This document shows positions 52,419 through 60,832 of a stretch of 64,000 nucleotides of DNA, piece after piece (positions within the stretch are counted from its first letter, which is position 1; each line of letters starts with the position of its first letter). The notes under the pieces were generated by a model. It saw only the letters and a program-made list of their open reading frames with translations. It was not told where the DNA came from and did not search any database. The DNA is from Sphingobacterium sp. (GTDB lineage: Bacteria; Bacteroidota; Bacteroidia; Sphingobacteriales; Sphingobacteriaceae): NCBI GenBank assembly GCA_031286695.1, contig JAITTY010000011.1:248001-312000 (forward strand). The letters are read 5' to 3'. A program made the position numbers and the translations under genes.

Positions 52419-53987
52419 ATGGGCTTAATTATATTTGCGGTTTTAACAGCAATATCTGGATATGGATTGTGGCAATTGTTTGTTAAAGCTGGCAGAAATG
52501 GCTGGGAAGCGATCGTACCTTTTTATAGCCAGTATATTCAGGCGAAATTGACAGGAAGACCTACATGGTGGGTAATTTTATTGCTCGTGCCAATTGTCAA
52601 TATCTTTGTTTTCTATAATCTTTACCTTGATTTTATCCATTGTTTTGGAAAACGCCGTTTTTGGGAAAATGCTGCTGCAGTTTTAGTCCCTTTTATTGTT
52701 CTGCCCATGTGGGCAAAGGACAATAATGTGCGTTTTTTGAATGGTTTATATGCAAAAAATTTAAAGGCCGCTAGCCAAGAAGGTGTTGAACTGACAGAGG
52801 AAAAACGTGCAGAAATTGCACTTGAATCTTATAAAGATTATAAAATTAAATATCCGTACAAGAAATCCATGGTACGCGAATGGGCAGATGCCATTGTATT
52901 TGCAACTGTGGCGGCGTCGCTTATTCGTGGCTTTCTGATCGAAGCTTATATGATTCCGACTGGATCGATGGAACGCACATTGTTGATTGGGGATTTCTTA
53001 TTTGTCAGCAAGTTGAATTATGGACCACGTGTTCCTAATACGCCGATAGCATTTCCTTTTGCACATCATACGATGCCCATTACTGGAGGGAAAGCATATT
53101 CTGAATTGATAGAACTACCTTATAAACGTCTACCTGGATTTCAAAAGATTGAACGCAATGATGTTGTTGTTTTCAATTTTCCTGCTGGTGACACTGTTGC
53201 GCTAGAGAACCAAAATGCAAGTTATTATGATCTTGTTCGGGCTTATGGTTGGCAGACTGTCAATTCGCAGTTTACGATTCAGGCAAGACCGATTGATAAA
53301 CGGGAGAACTATATTAAACGTTGTGTCGGATTGCCGGGTGATAAGATTTTCATGAAGGATGCCAAACTCTTTGTGAACGATCAACCAGGATTTGATCCTC
53401 CTGAAAGCCAGTTGGACTATCTCGTATTAACCGATGGTACACCATTAAATATGGATAGGTTAAGAGAGTTGAGAATTGAAGCAGTAGTTGGTGATCAGCA
53501 ACCTGGTGTTTATCAGTTGTTCATGACAAAAGATGAATTGGCTATTGTAAAATCTTGGTCGAATGTCAAAGAAATCAGAAGAAGTCCTGTTGGCGAAGGA
53601 TGTTATCCATACGATCCGCAATACAAATGGGATTTTGATAATTTTGGGCCGATTTTAATCCCGAAGAAAGGGTGGACAGTAGCATTAAATACACAGACTC
53701 TACCGATTTATGAGAGAGCTATCCGTGTTTACGAGAATAACAAGCTCGAAAAACGATCGGATGGGATTTATATCAATGATGTTAAGGCAGACCATTATAC
53801 ATTTAAAATGGATTATTTTTGGATGATGGGTGATAATCGCCATAATTCGCTCGATTCAAGAGGCTGGGGATTTGTCCCCGAAGACCATGTGGTTGGAAAG
53901 GCTTTATTTACTTGGATGAGCTGGGATGAGATTGGTACAGGACTTTCGAAAATCCGCTGGAACCGTATCTTTAAAGGAATTCATTAG
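52419..53987 (+). CDS. lepB: Signal peptidase I with N-terminal multi-helix extension
   Basis: An inner-membrane serine protease that removes signal peptides. The catalytic Ser183 is in MIPTGSMERTLLIGDFLFVS and Lys300 in ENYIKRCVGLPGD; the C-terminal box is MMGDNRHNSLDSRGWGFVP. At 522 residues it is much longer than E. coli LepB (324): residues 1-100 form an extra DUF5684-like domain with three hydrophobic helices (GLIIFAVLTAISGYG, WWVILLLVPIVNIFVFYNLY, AAAVLVPFIVLPMW), and there is an insert between the catalytic boxes. This layout is common in Bacteroidota. A terminator follows. Confidence 0.95.
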   Translation: MGLIIFAVLTAISGYGLWQLFVKAGRNGWEAIVPFYSQYIQAKLTGRPTWWVILLLVPIVNIFVFYNLYLDFIHCFGKRRFWENAAAVLVPFIVLPMWAKDNNVRFLNGLYAKNLKAASQEGVELTEEKRAEIALESYKDYKIKYPYKKSMVREWADAIVFATVAASLIRGFLIEAYMIPTGSMERTLLIGDFLFVSKLNYGPRVPNTPIAFPFAHHTMPITGGKAYSELIELPYKRLPGFQKIERNDVVVFNFPAGDTVALENQNASYYDLVRAYGWQTVNSQFTIQARPIDKRENYIKRCVGLPGDKIFMKDAKLFVNDQPGFDPPESQLDYLVLTDGTPLNMDRLRELRIEAVVGDQQPGVYQLFMTKDELAIVKSWSNVKEIRRSPVGEGCYPYDPQYKWDFDNFGPILIPKKGWTVALNTQTLPIYERAIRVYENNKLEKRSDGIYINDVKADHYTFKMDYFWMMGDNRHNSLDSRGWGFVPEDHVVGKALFTWMSWDEIGTGLSKIRWNRIFKGIH

Positions 53988-54031
53988 TCATTGCAAATCT
54001 GCAATGGAGCCTTCCTATCTGGAGGGAATAG

Positions 54032-54060
54032 AAAGGGCTTTCGTGAGAAGGCCCTTTTTT
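54032..54060 (+). terminator. Terminator after lepB
   Basis: AAAGGGCTTTC (54032-54042) pairs with GAAGGCCCTTT (54047-54057; one T-G pair), loop GTGA, and the 3' arm continues as a T run. Confidence 0.85.
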
Positions 54061-54209
54061 CTGAAAGTATTTTTTCTATTTGCTGGAGAAAACCTTTAAT
54101 TCGCTTTTACAGCTGATCGTGCCAACGAAATTATAACGGTTGATGTTTTTGTAGTTCTCTAAATCAAAAGAGGCTGACTGATTAGATTCGGTCTTCCCCA
54201 AACGTTGTA

Positions 54210-54926
54210 CTACTTCAAACAAGCTAGGTAACGTTTGACCGTCTCCTCCAATCCTAGGTATAGTGCATCTGAGATGAGCGCATGACCTATGCTTACTTCG
54301 AGGAGCTCAGGAATATGCTGGTTGAAATATTGTAAGTTATTGAGGTCAAGGTCATGGCCTGCATTTAGACCTAATCCGACTTCGCGTGCTTTTACTGCAG
54401 CTTTGAAATAGGGTTTTATCGCAAGTTCCTTATCGAAGCCATATTCCGAAGCAAATCCTTCTGTATAGAGCTCAATGCGATCTGTTCCTGTTTCCGCAGC
54501 GGCCTCTACCATTTCTTCAACCGGATCAACAAAAATAGAGACGCGTATACCTGCATCCTTGAATAATTTGCACATATCCTGTAGATAGGTTTTATTTTTT
54601 ATGGTATCCCAGCCATGGTTGGAGGTCAGCTGTCCTTCGACGTCGGGTACCAATGTTACTTGTGCAGGTTTATTGGCCAATACAAGATCAATAAATTTCT
54701 GTTCTTGGCAATTTCCCTCGATATTGAGCTCGGTCTGGATTTCTGCTTTTAAGTCAAAGACATCCTGATAGCGGATATGTCTTTCATCAGGTCTCGGGTG
54801 GACAGTGATACCCTGTGCTCCAAAACGTTCACAGGCTAATGCCGCAGATACTAGATTGGGGTTATTGCCACCTCTAGAATTTCTGAGCGTTGCGATTTTA
54901 TTGATATTTACTGAAAGTCTAGTCAT
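54210..54926 (-). CDS. pdxJ: Pyridoxine 5'-phosphate synthase
   Basis: A cytosolic TIM-barrel enzyme that joins 1-deoxyxylulose-5-phosphate and 3-amino-2-oxopropyl phosphate to make pyridoxine phosphate (vitamin B6). The ATG at 54924-54926 gives MTRLSVNINKIATLRNSRGG, the conserved start; the extra ten residues of the longer frame are not part of the family. Other motifs: GAQGITVHPRPDERHI, TLVPDVEGQLTSNHGWD, RVSIFVDP, DRIELYTE, GLGLNAGHDLDLNNL and EVSIGHALISDALYLG. About 238 residues, normal. Divergent from cdaA with about 60 bp between them. Confidence 0.96.
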   Translation of the reverse strand: MTRLSVNINKIATLRNSRGGNNPNLVSAALACERFGAQGITVHPRPDERHIRYQDVFDLKAEIQTELNIEGNCQEQKFIDLVLANKPAQVTLVPDVEGQLTSNHGWDTIKNKTYLQDMCKLFKDAGIRVSIFVDPVEEMVEAAAETGTDRIELYTEGFASEYGFDKELAIKPYFKAAVKAREVGLGLNAGHDLDLNNLQYFNQHIPELLEVSIGHALISDALYLGLEETVKRYLACLK

Positions 54927-54986
54927 TTTCCTGTATGTTATGATGTAAAAATACAAATAATATCTATTTTTTTTTAACTTGCATAT

Positions 54987-55781
54987 ATGGATGGAATCGA
55001 CTATAGCCTCTTTAGCGGCTTTCGCTTATTGGACGTTATTGATATCATATTGGTGGCGATCATTATCTACTATATCTATAGTTTGATCAGAGGGACTATT
55101 GCCGTAAATATCCTGATTGGTGTTGCCCTGTTTTATGGCGTATATATTGTTGTCAAGCAGATGCACATGCGTTTGCTGACCGAGATATTTGGTGGTTTTA
55201 TATCCGTGGGGTCTATTGCATTGATTGTCGTCTTTCAACAGGAAATCAGGCGGTTTTTGCTGCATGTTGGAAAGAATATATCCATGAAACGGAAGAAAGT
55301 TTTTTGGTCGTTCATCGGGAATAAGAAAGCTATACAAAAGGATTTGACGGAGGATCTAAAACCGGTTATTGAAGCCTGTCGAAGTATGTCGCGTACACGT
55401 ACGGGGGCTTTATTGGTTTTCTCAAAATATTTTGATGAGGAATATTATCAGAGCAGTGGCGAGTATATCGATGCACATATCTCCAAGCGTTTGATTGAAA
55501 GTATCTTTCATAAAAATAGTCCTTTACATGATGGTGCAGTCGTTATTGTTGATTTTAAGATTATGACGGCATCTTGTGTATTACCATTGTCCGATAGTGA
55601 GGATTTACCGCTACAGTTCGGTTTGCGGCATCGTGCCGCAATTGGGGTGACGGAAATATCAGATGCGATTGCTGTTATTGTTTCTGAAGAGACTGGCGAA
55701 ATATCTTTTGCGAAAGACGGAAACGTCAATATGAACGTTTCACCAGAAGAACTTGAGCAATTGCTAAAAGACGAGCTATAG
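54987..55781 (+). CDS. cdaA: Diadenylate cyclase CdaA
   Basis: A membrane enzyme that makes c-di-AMP from two ATP. Three N-terminal hydrophobic helices (about 15-35, 38-57, 70-86) precede the DAC domain. Catalytic motifs are HDGAVVI (181-187, DGA at 182-184) and RHRAAIG (214-220, RHR at 214-216). FQQEIRRFLLHVGK links membrane and catalytic parts, as in CdaA. Length 264. c-di-AMP typically controls potassium and wall homeostasis. Monocistronic, with a terminator after it; no CdaR-like gene is adjacent. Confidence 0.95.
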   Translation: MDGIDYSLFSGFRLLDVIDIILVAIIIYYIYSLIRGTIAVNILIGVALFYGVYIVVKQMHMRLLTEIFGGFISVGSIALIVVFQQEIRRFLLHVGKNISMKRKKVFWSFIGNKKAIQKDLTEDLKPVIEACRSMSRTRTGALLVFSKYFDEEYYQSSGEYIDAHISKRLIESIFHKNSPLHDGAVVIVDFKIMTASCVLPLSDSEDLPLQFGLRHRAAIGVTEISDAIAVIVSEETGEISFAKDGNVNMNVSPEELEQLLKDEL

Positions 55782-55817
55782 AACTAAAAGCCGAGTTATA
55801 AAAAATGCCTTAAATTC

Positions 55818-55857
55818 AATGCCCCCAAAAGTGAGATACTTTCTGGGGGCATTTTTT
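55818..55857. terminator. Terminator between cdaA and the DUF2911 gene
   Basis: AATGCCCCC (55818-55826) pairs with GGGGGCATT (55845-55853), then a T run. It lies between convergent genes and could serve both, but the T tract favours the plus strand. Confidence 0.88.
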
Positions 55858-55869
55858 AGATATAAATAC

Positions 55870-56715
55870 CTATTTCTTTGCAGCGTTGATCACTTGCGTA
55901 TTTAATTTGATGTATTCACCATTTTTATCTGCAGTGGCAACATCAAGACCTTTCGTTGCTGTTTCTATTGCACCTTTTTTATCTCCAGCTTTTAATTGAG
56001 CTTTTGCTTTCCAATAAAGGACGTGAGCTGCTTTGGGTTGTGCTTTGGCAGCTTCGTCAAACCAGTTTAGGGCTTTATTCAGATCTAAATTATTGGTAAA
56101 ATAATATTGGGCTGCAGCAAAATAAGGTTTTTTCTCGCCTTTCATCGCTTCATCAATGGAAGCTAATATTTTAGCCTGTTGATTGACTTTGAGGTCGACT
56201 TTTACTAACGTTTTTTCCCAAGCCAGACTCAATACGGCATCTGTAGGGGTAACGTTGTCAAAAGAGATGGTAAAAGTCTCTACCGGATTTGCAAGGTTTT
56301 GAGGTTTAACATTGAAGCGTAAGGCGTCTTCTGTTTGTTGATAGGTATATGCGCCCCATTGTTTCGTATTTTTACTGATGATGATGGTCCATTCCGATTT
56401 GTTTGGGATCGTGAAAAGAGCATAGGTTCCAGCGGAAAGCTTGTGTCCATTCAACGTAACATCACCTTCAAAGGTTAATGTAGTATTTGTATTTGCGCCT
56501 GTGCGCCATACTTCGTTATAAGGAACAAGATCACCAAAAATCCTACGACCGTTCATGCTAGGTCTACTGTAATTAAGGGTTACGTTTTCAATACCTAATC
56601 CCTGTGTAACGGTTTGGGCACTGCTTGCCGCAGGTAGCTTAAGCTGAGCAAAAGATTCGTTAGCCGTAAACATCATTGTTGCGGCAATAGCAATTGCAAA
56701 AAGATTCTTTTTCAT
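55870..56715 (-). CDS. DUF2911 domain protein, exported
   Basis: A secreted or periplasmic protein of unknown function, about 281 residues. I start it at the ATG 56713-56715 (MKKNLFAIAIAATMMFTANE), whose signal peptide ends at SFAQ. The DUF2911 domain (about 30-180) shows VTLNYSRPSMNGRRIFGDLV, PYNEVWRTGANTNTTLTFEG and AGTYALFTIPNKSEWTIIIS. The C-terminal third (about 185-281) looks like TPR helices (ALNWFDEAAKAQPKAAHVLY, KAKAQLKAGDKKGAIETATK). An ATG three codons earlier is also possible. Confidence 0.88.
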   Translation of the reverse strand: MKKNLFAIAIAATMMFTANESFAQLKLPAASSAQTVTQGLGIENVTLNYSRPSMNGRRIFGDLVPYNEVWRTGANTNTTLTFEGDVTLNGHKLSAGTYALFTIPNKSEWTIIISKNTKQWGAYTYQQTEDALRFNVKPQNLANPVETFTISFDNVTPTDAVLSLAWEKTLVKVDLKVNQQAKILASIDEAMKGEKKPYFAAAQYYFTNNLDLNKALNWFDEAAKAQPKAAHVLYWKAKAQLKAGDKKGAIETATKGLDVATADKNGEYIKLNTQVINAAKK

Positions 56716-56902
56716 CTGTATCATTGTTTGTTTTGTTGTATTCTTGATCTAGGCAGTTCAACTTGCTGTTGATCGATATCTAATGACATTTGTAATGTTG
56801 TGCAAGAAAAATATAAAGCCTGATTATAATAGTGCTGTATCTACTAGCTGATGCGTGATATTGTTTGCGCTTACAGCATCTATCTTCTAAAAATAGGAAG
56901 AA

Positions 56903-56948
56903 TTTAACAAAAAAGGACATCTATTTTTAGATGCCCTTTTTTGTTAAA
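56903..56948. terminator. Bidirectional-looking hairpin between the sugar permease and DUF2911 genes
   Basis: TTTAACAAAAAAGG (56903-56916) pairs with CCTTTTTTGTTAAA (56935-56948), with an inner CATCTA/TAGATG helix. Both flanking genes are minus-strand, so it terminates the sugar permease transcript. Confidence 0.85.
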
Positions 56949-56966
56949 CTGTAAAAGTTATTTCTA

Positions 56967-58259
56967 TTAGTTTGTTTTGCCAACTTTATGCCCTGCTATA
57001 GAGAAATACATAATGTATAGATAGCCCGGAACCATTGCATAAAGAAATGCATGCTGAAAATCAATATGTAAATGATCTTTTAATAATCCATAGATTAAAG
57101 GCCAAATAGCTCCACCGGCAATACCCATAATCATGATTGCTGATCCTGTTTTTGTGAATTTTCCGAGACCTTTAATTCCTAGCGGGAAGATCGCTGGCCA
57201 CATGAGGGAATTGGCAATCCCTAGTAGGGCAACGAATATAAAAGATGTTGTACCGGTCGTGAAAACAGAAATAACGGTGAATGTGATACCAATAATTGTG
57301 CAAATGCGTAGGGCCATTTGTTGTGATACAAATCTTGGAATAGAGATGATACCGATAATATAACCGATCAACATACAAGATAGTGTAAATGCTGTTGCAT
57401 AGGTTGTGAAAAATGGATCAACTTTCAGTTCGCGCGCATAAACACCAATGATATCTCCTGCCATAACTTCAACGGCTACGCAGAAGAAAATTGCTAAGGC
57501 ACCTAAGAATAAATGTGGATATTGGAAGATCGATGTTTTCTTTGCAGCAACAGTTCCGCTTTCTGCGCTAGTTTCTTCTTCTGCATCCATATCAACTTCA
57601 GGCAAGTGCGTGAACTTCAAGAAAATTGCGAAGGCAACGAAAATAATTGCAAGAGATATATACGGAGTGTGTACGCGTTGAAGAAGATCGTCCAAGATTG
57701 CATTCTTTTGTACAAGATCAGTCGTTGCTTCTAATTTTGCAGTTACTTTTTGGGCGTCTTTTAAAAAGAGCGTTCCGAATAGGATAGGTACAATAATACC
57801 AGCAGATTTATTGAAAAAGCCAGCGATTGAAATACGTTGTGCAGCGCTATCAATAGGACCAATAATACTTAAATAGGGGTTAACGGCTGTTTGTAATAAT
57901 GCCATCCCCGACCCTTGGATAAATATCCCTGTTAAAAATAGACCATAACTTCTATTATCTGCTGCAGGAATAAAGATCAAAGATCCTAAACCTAATATAA
58001 TAAGACTGACAACCAAACCATTTTGGAAGCCTATTTTTTTAATGATGACTGAGCTTGGAAGTGCCAAGAAGAAGTAGGCAATATAAGAAGCAAAGGTTAC
58101 GAAAAAAGCCTGTAGATCAGTTTCGAGGTTACAAGCAATTTTTAAGAATGGAATTAAGGTTCCATTTGCCCAGGTAATAAAACCGAGGATAAAAAATAAA
58201 CCACAGCAAATGGCCATAGGGCGAAAGGCTGTTTTACCAACGTTAGGATTAGTGGTCAT
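56967..58259 (-). CDS. Sugar MFS permease of the FucP/GluP/NagP group
   Basis: An inner-membrane proton-driven sugar importer with 12 predicted helices and 430 residues. FHS-type features: FFILGFITWANGTLIPFLK (helix 1), FASYIAYFFLALPSSVIIKK, GSGMALLQTAVNPYLSIIGP and SLMWPAIFPLGIKGLGKFTK. The group imports fucose, glucose, galactose or GlcNAc; in Shewanella the GlcNAc carrier NagP belongs here. Since the window encodes nagA and murQ but no other obvious cytoplasmic-membrane GlcNAc carrier, GlcNAc is one possible substrate; nothing in the residues I can see decides it. Transcribed alone. Confidence 0.88.
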   Translation of the reverse strand: MTTNPNVGKTAFRPMAICCGLFFILGFITWANGTLIPFLKIACNLETDLQAFFVTFASYIAYFFLALPSSVIIKKIGFQNGLVVSLIILGLGSLIFIPAADNRSYGLFLTGIFIQGSGMALLQTAVNPYLSIIGPIDSAAQRISIAGFFNKSAGIIVPILFGTLFLKDAQKVTAKLEATTDLVQKNAILDDLLQRVHTPYISLAIIFVAFAIFLKFTHLPEVDMDAEEETSAESGTVAAKKTSIFQYPHLFLGALAIFFCVAVEVMAGDIIGVYARELKVDPFFTTYATAFTLSCMLIGYIIGIISIPRFVSQQMALRICTIIGITFTVISVFTTGTTSFIFVALLGIANSLMWPAIFPLGIKGLGKFTKTGSAIMIMGIAGGAIWPLIYGLLKDHLHIDFQHAFLYAMVPGYLYIMYFSIAGHKVGKTN

Positions 58260-58455
58260 GTTTTGTTTTATTATATTTAGTTAAGTTATCGTTCGAGGAT
58301 TGATAAATCAGTAGGTATAAGGGATGAACAAACGATTGCGTTTCATATTTACTGATTTTTAGCGTATCCATCCTACAAGACTACTTAAATTTCTTGAATA
58401 TTGGAAATAAATAAAGGCATATTTTTGGACGATTTCGATAATTAATTGGCAAAAA
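58260..58455. other. Intergenic stretch upstream of the sugar permease
   Basis: With the terminator at 58456-58489 this makes about 300 bp without a gene. It should contain the permease promoter on the minus strand. I saw no exact CAAAnnTA (reverse TAnnTTTG) box, repeat or ORF worth calling. Confidence 0.45.
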
Positions 58456-58489
58456 AAAGAAGGATAAATTGTGAAATTTATCCTTCTTT
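58456..58489 (-). terminator. Terminator of the kinase-DinB-thioesterase operon
   Basis: AAAGAAGGATAAATT (58456-58470) pairs perfectly with AATTTATCCTTCTTT (58475-58489), loop GTGA; on the minus strand it runs into a T tract. Confidence 0.9.
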
Positions 58490-58561
58490 GCTTATAAACT
58501 TTGCCGAATCTTAATTCGATTGAGTTAGTAAATCGAGTTAGCAAGAATCATACAGGTCGCA

Positions 58562-58987
58562 TTATTTAGGAACGATAGCTACTGTAAGTCTTGAGATACA
58601 ATTTAACTTGTTGAAACGATCGTACATTTTTATTTCCCAAATATGTGTGGATCGACCAATGTGTATTGGACTACATTTTGCGGTAATTACTCCGCTACTT
58701 ACCGGGCGGATATGATTGGCATTCACTTCAAGGCCAACACCCCGATATTTGTCTGGATCAACGACGAGGTTGGATGCGATACTTCCCAATGACTCTGCCA
58801 GAACTACAGAAGCTCCACCGTGTAAAATGCCATGCGGCTGTTTAACTTTATCTGTTACAGGCATAGTCGCTGTAATGGAGTTGTTATCTATTTCTGTCGC
58901 TTGAATCTCCAGGAGCCCTGATAGGTATTTATTGAAAAATACGTTTATTTCCTCAATGTTGTAATGCTGAAACCAAATTTTTGACAT
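58562..58987 (-). CDS. PaaI/MenI-type hotdog thioesterase
   Basis: A cytosolic acyl-CoA thioesterase of 141 residues. The active-site helix reads PHGILHGGASVVLAESLGSI (about 51-70): His-Gly-Gly and the catalytic Glu of AES, as in E. coli YdiI/MenI. VNANHIRPVSSGVITAKCSP forms the next strands. DHNA-CoA of menaquinone synthesis or phenylacetyl-CoA are possible substrates; none is proven by context. Its start overlaps the end of the dinB-like gene by 35 bp, so translation is coupled. Confidence 0.88.
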   Translation of the reverse strand: MSKIWFQHYNIEEINVFFNKYLSGLLEIQATEIDNNSITATMPVTDKVKQPHGILHGGASVVLAESLGSIASNLVVDPDKYRGVGLEVNANHIRPVSSGVITAKCSPIHIGRSTHIWEIKMYDRFNKLNCISRLTVAIVPK

Positions 58988-59501
58988 CGTCTGAGTTTAA
59001 ATAACGTTCCTGGATAATAATGCGGTGATGATTAAGATGTCCTGCAATGACATACAATAATGCTTTTACACTCGTCAAGCGTTCAGATGCCATACCTTTA
59101 CGTTCCAATTCGGCGTCATTAAAACTATTGAAAAGCATCATATTGGCTTTCCGAAGAAAGGTAAATTCTTTGCTTAAACTTTCCAAGGTACGGTCGTTGT
59201 AACGGGAATACTGAATGAGGTAGTCTTGGTCATATCCAGCGAGTTCTTTAAGGTCGTTACGTGAAAAACGCAATGCACGGTAAGCCATGATACGTTCATT
59301 ATCGATGACGTGACCAACGACTTCTTTGATGGTCCACTTATCCTCGGCGTATTTAAAATTACCTCTTTCCTCAGGAATCGTGTCCAGAAATGCTGGAAAG
59401 GAGAGCGTCTGTTCTTCTAGTGCATCAAACACGTTATCGACGACAGTCTCAATATAAGGCGCGTAGACTGCTGGATATTCGTCAGATTTGAGTGGCTTCA
59501 T
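58953..59501 (-). CDS. DinB superfamily protein
   Basis: A four-helix-bundle putative metalloenzyme of 182 residues. Candidate metal ligands are the histidines in VVGHVIDNERIMAYRALRF (about 65-83) and AGHLNHHRIIIQERY (about 153-167), the usual DinB spacing. Related enzymes use small thiols such as bacillithiol or mycothiol, or act as thiol transferases; here the function is unknown. It overlaps the upstream kinase gene by 20 bp and the downstream thioesterase by 35 bp. Confidence 0.88.
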   Translation of the reverse strand: MKPLKSDEYPAVYAPYIETVVDNVFDALEEQTLSFPAFLDTIPEERGNFKYAEDKWTIKEVVGHVIDNERIMAYRALRFSRNDLKELAGYDQDYLIQYSRYNDRTLESLSKEFTFLRKANMMLFNSFNDAELERKGMASERLTSVKALLYVIAGHLNHHRIIIQERYLNSDDVKNLVSALQH

Positions 59502-60711
59502 ATTTTAAATTGCTTTTTAAGATTATTCGAAATGTTGTTCCTTTACCTACTTCAGATTCTTTTACAAAAATTTGTCCTTGGTGGTACCGTACCATTCTTT
59601 TTGTCAGACTAAGGCCAAGCCCCCAGCCTCTTTTTCTCGTTGTGAAACCCGGCTGGAAAACAGATTCAAAATTAGATCTTGGAATTCCTTTGCCCGTATC
59701 ACTAATGTCTATAAAAATTTCTTCTTTCGCAATATTTTCTGAAATATTAACAGTTATCTTTCCTTCTGTGCCAATGGCATTTACTCCGTTTTTCAATAAA
59801 TTTTCGATGATCCAATCGAATAATGGGATATTGAGCTGTGCCTCAAGATGTGTGTCGCCCTTTAATTCGAAGGTAATTTTATTACTGGTTCGTATGCGAA
59901 AATAATCCACGTAATTTTTGATGACATCGTAGAGGTTGTGATTGGTTAATACGGGGGTAGATCCAATTTTTGAAAAACGGTCAGCGACGATTTCAAGCCG
60001 CTTAATGTCGTTTTCCATCTCATTTAGGGTATCGTCTTCTTCTGCATCAAATTTTATACGAATCAATTCTAACCAGCCCATCAAGGACGAGATAGGGGTG
60101 CCTAATTGATGTGCGGCTTCTTTGGTGAGCCCTACCCAAACGAGATTTTGTTCAGATTTCCGGATAGAATTGAAAACCGTGTAAGCAATAATGAGAAAGA
60201 GTGCAATCAGCGATAGTTGTACATAAGGAAACACCCTTAACTGTTGTAAAAACCAGGAATCTTTATAGTAAACATGCCATTTCTGCCCATTTTCCAATTC
60301 CAATGTAATGGGCGGATGACTTTTCTTCATAAACGCAAGTTGTTTTTGAAAATAAGCCGGGTCATAATCCAGGTGTTTTGTAACACTGTCATTGTGTCCG
60401 GGCTTAATATTTGTCTTCGTGGAATCGAGGTTACGCCAGAAAATGATGTCTTCCTTGTCGTCTGTAATAATGGCTGGTAAATTGAGACTGTCTCTTATGG
60501 CGTAAATAAATGTAATGAACTCATCATCAACGTCGGGCATGGTCATAATATTTTTTGTACTCATGGCCCATACCTCAGCCTTGGAACGTTCGGCATGCGC
60601 AAGATTTCGAACGAGGTAATTGGTGTAAACCAAGGAGGCAACAGCAATGACTGCTGCAAAGATAAGCAAGATAAATTTCCAGCGTTGCTGGCTAATCTGA
60701 TAGGGTTTCAT
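59482..60711 (-). CDS. Membrane sensor histidine kinase
   Basis: A 409-residue inner-membrane kinase. Helix 1 at about 13-30 and helix 2 at about 163-180 enclose a periplasmic sensor of about 130 residues. The H-box is KEAAHQLGTPISSLMGWLEL (His201), the N-box IENLLKNGVNAI, G1 DTGKGIP, F-box VFQPGFTTRKRGWGLGLSL. No response regulator gene is adjacent, so its partner must be elsewhere. It is the first gene of a three-gene overlapping operon. The trigger is unknown. Confidence 0.93.
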   Translation of the reverse strand: MKPYQISQQRWKFILLIFAAVIAVASLVYTNYLVRNLAHAERSKAEVWAMSTKNIMTMPDVDDEFITFIYAIRDSLNLPAIITDDKEDIIFWRNLDSTKTNIKPGHNDSVTKHLDYDPAYFQKQLAFMKKSHPPITLELENGQKWHVYYKDSWFLQQLRVFPYVQLSLIALFLIIAYTVFNSIRKSEQNLVWVGLTKEAAHQLGTPISSLMGWLELIRIKFDAEEDDTLNEMENDIKRLEIVADRFSKIGSTPVLTNHNLYDVIKNYVDYFRIRTSNKITFELKGDTHLEAQLNIPLFDWIIENLLKNGVNAIGTEGKITVNISENIAKEEIFIDISDTGKGIPRSNFESVFQPGFTTRKRGWGLGLSLTKRMVRYHQGQIFVKESEVGKGTTFRIILKSNLKYEATQI

Positions 60712-60820
60712 GATTCCGTATTCGTGTCCTTCATTTGCAAATTACTGAATAAATGTCTGTTTTCTGCACTTTTATTTCATTGAAGAAGTTATGATACTGT
60801 CCAAATCAAAAATTTTGTGG

Positions 60821-60828
60821 TAATTTTG
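60821..60828 (+). promoter_or_regulatory. TAATTTTG box directly before gltX
   Basis: An exact TAnnTTTG box ends 4 bp before the ATG at 60833. No good TTG lies about 20 bp upstream, so it is only a candidate; if used, gltX mRNA would be leaderless. Confidence 0.35.
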
Positions 60829-60832
60829 CGGC

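Noticed and set aside
54060..54215. Minus-strand open frame overlapping the pdxJ 3' end, readable as LFEVVQRLGKTESNQSASFD and on to a stop at about 54085
   Set aside because: It reads like protein, but the open frame has no ATG or GTG start, only a TTG inside pdxJ. It may be a relic of a gene; not enough to call.
59492..59905. Plus-strand 137-codon frame opposite the histidine kinase
   Set aside because: It mirrors the kinase ATPase region, where G1, F and G2 boxes are clear on the other strand.
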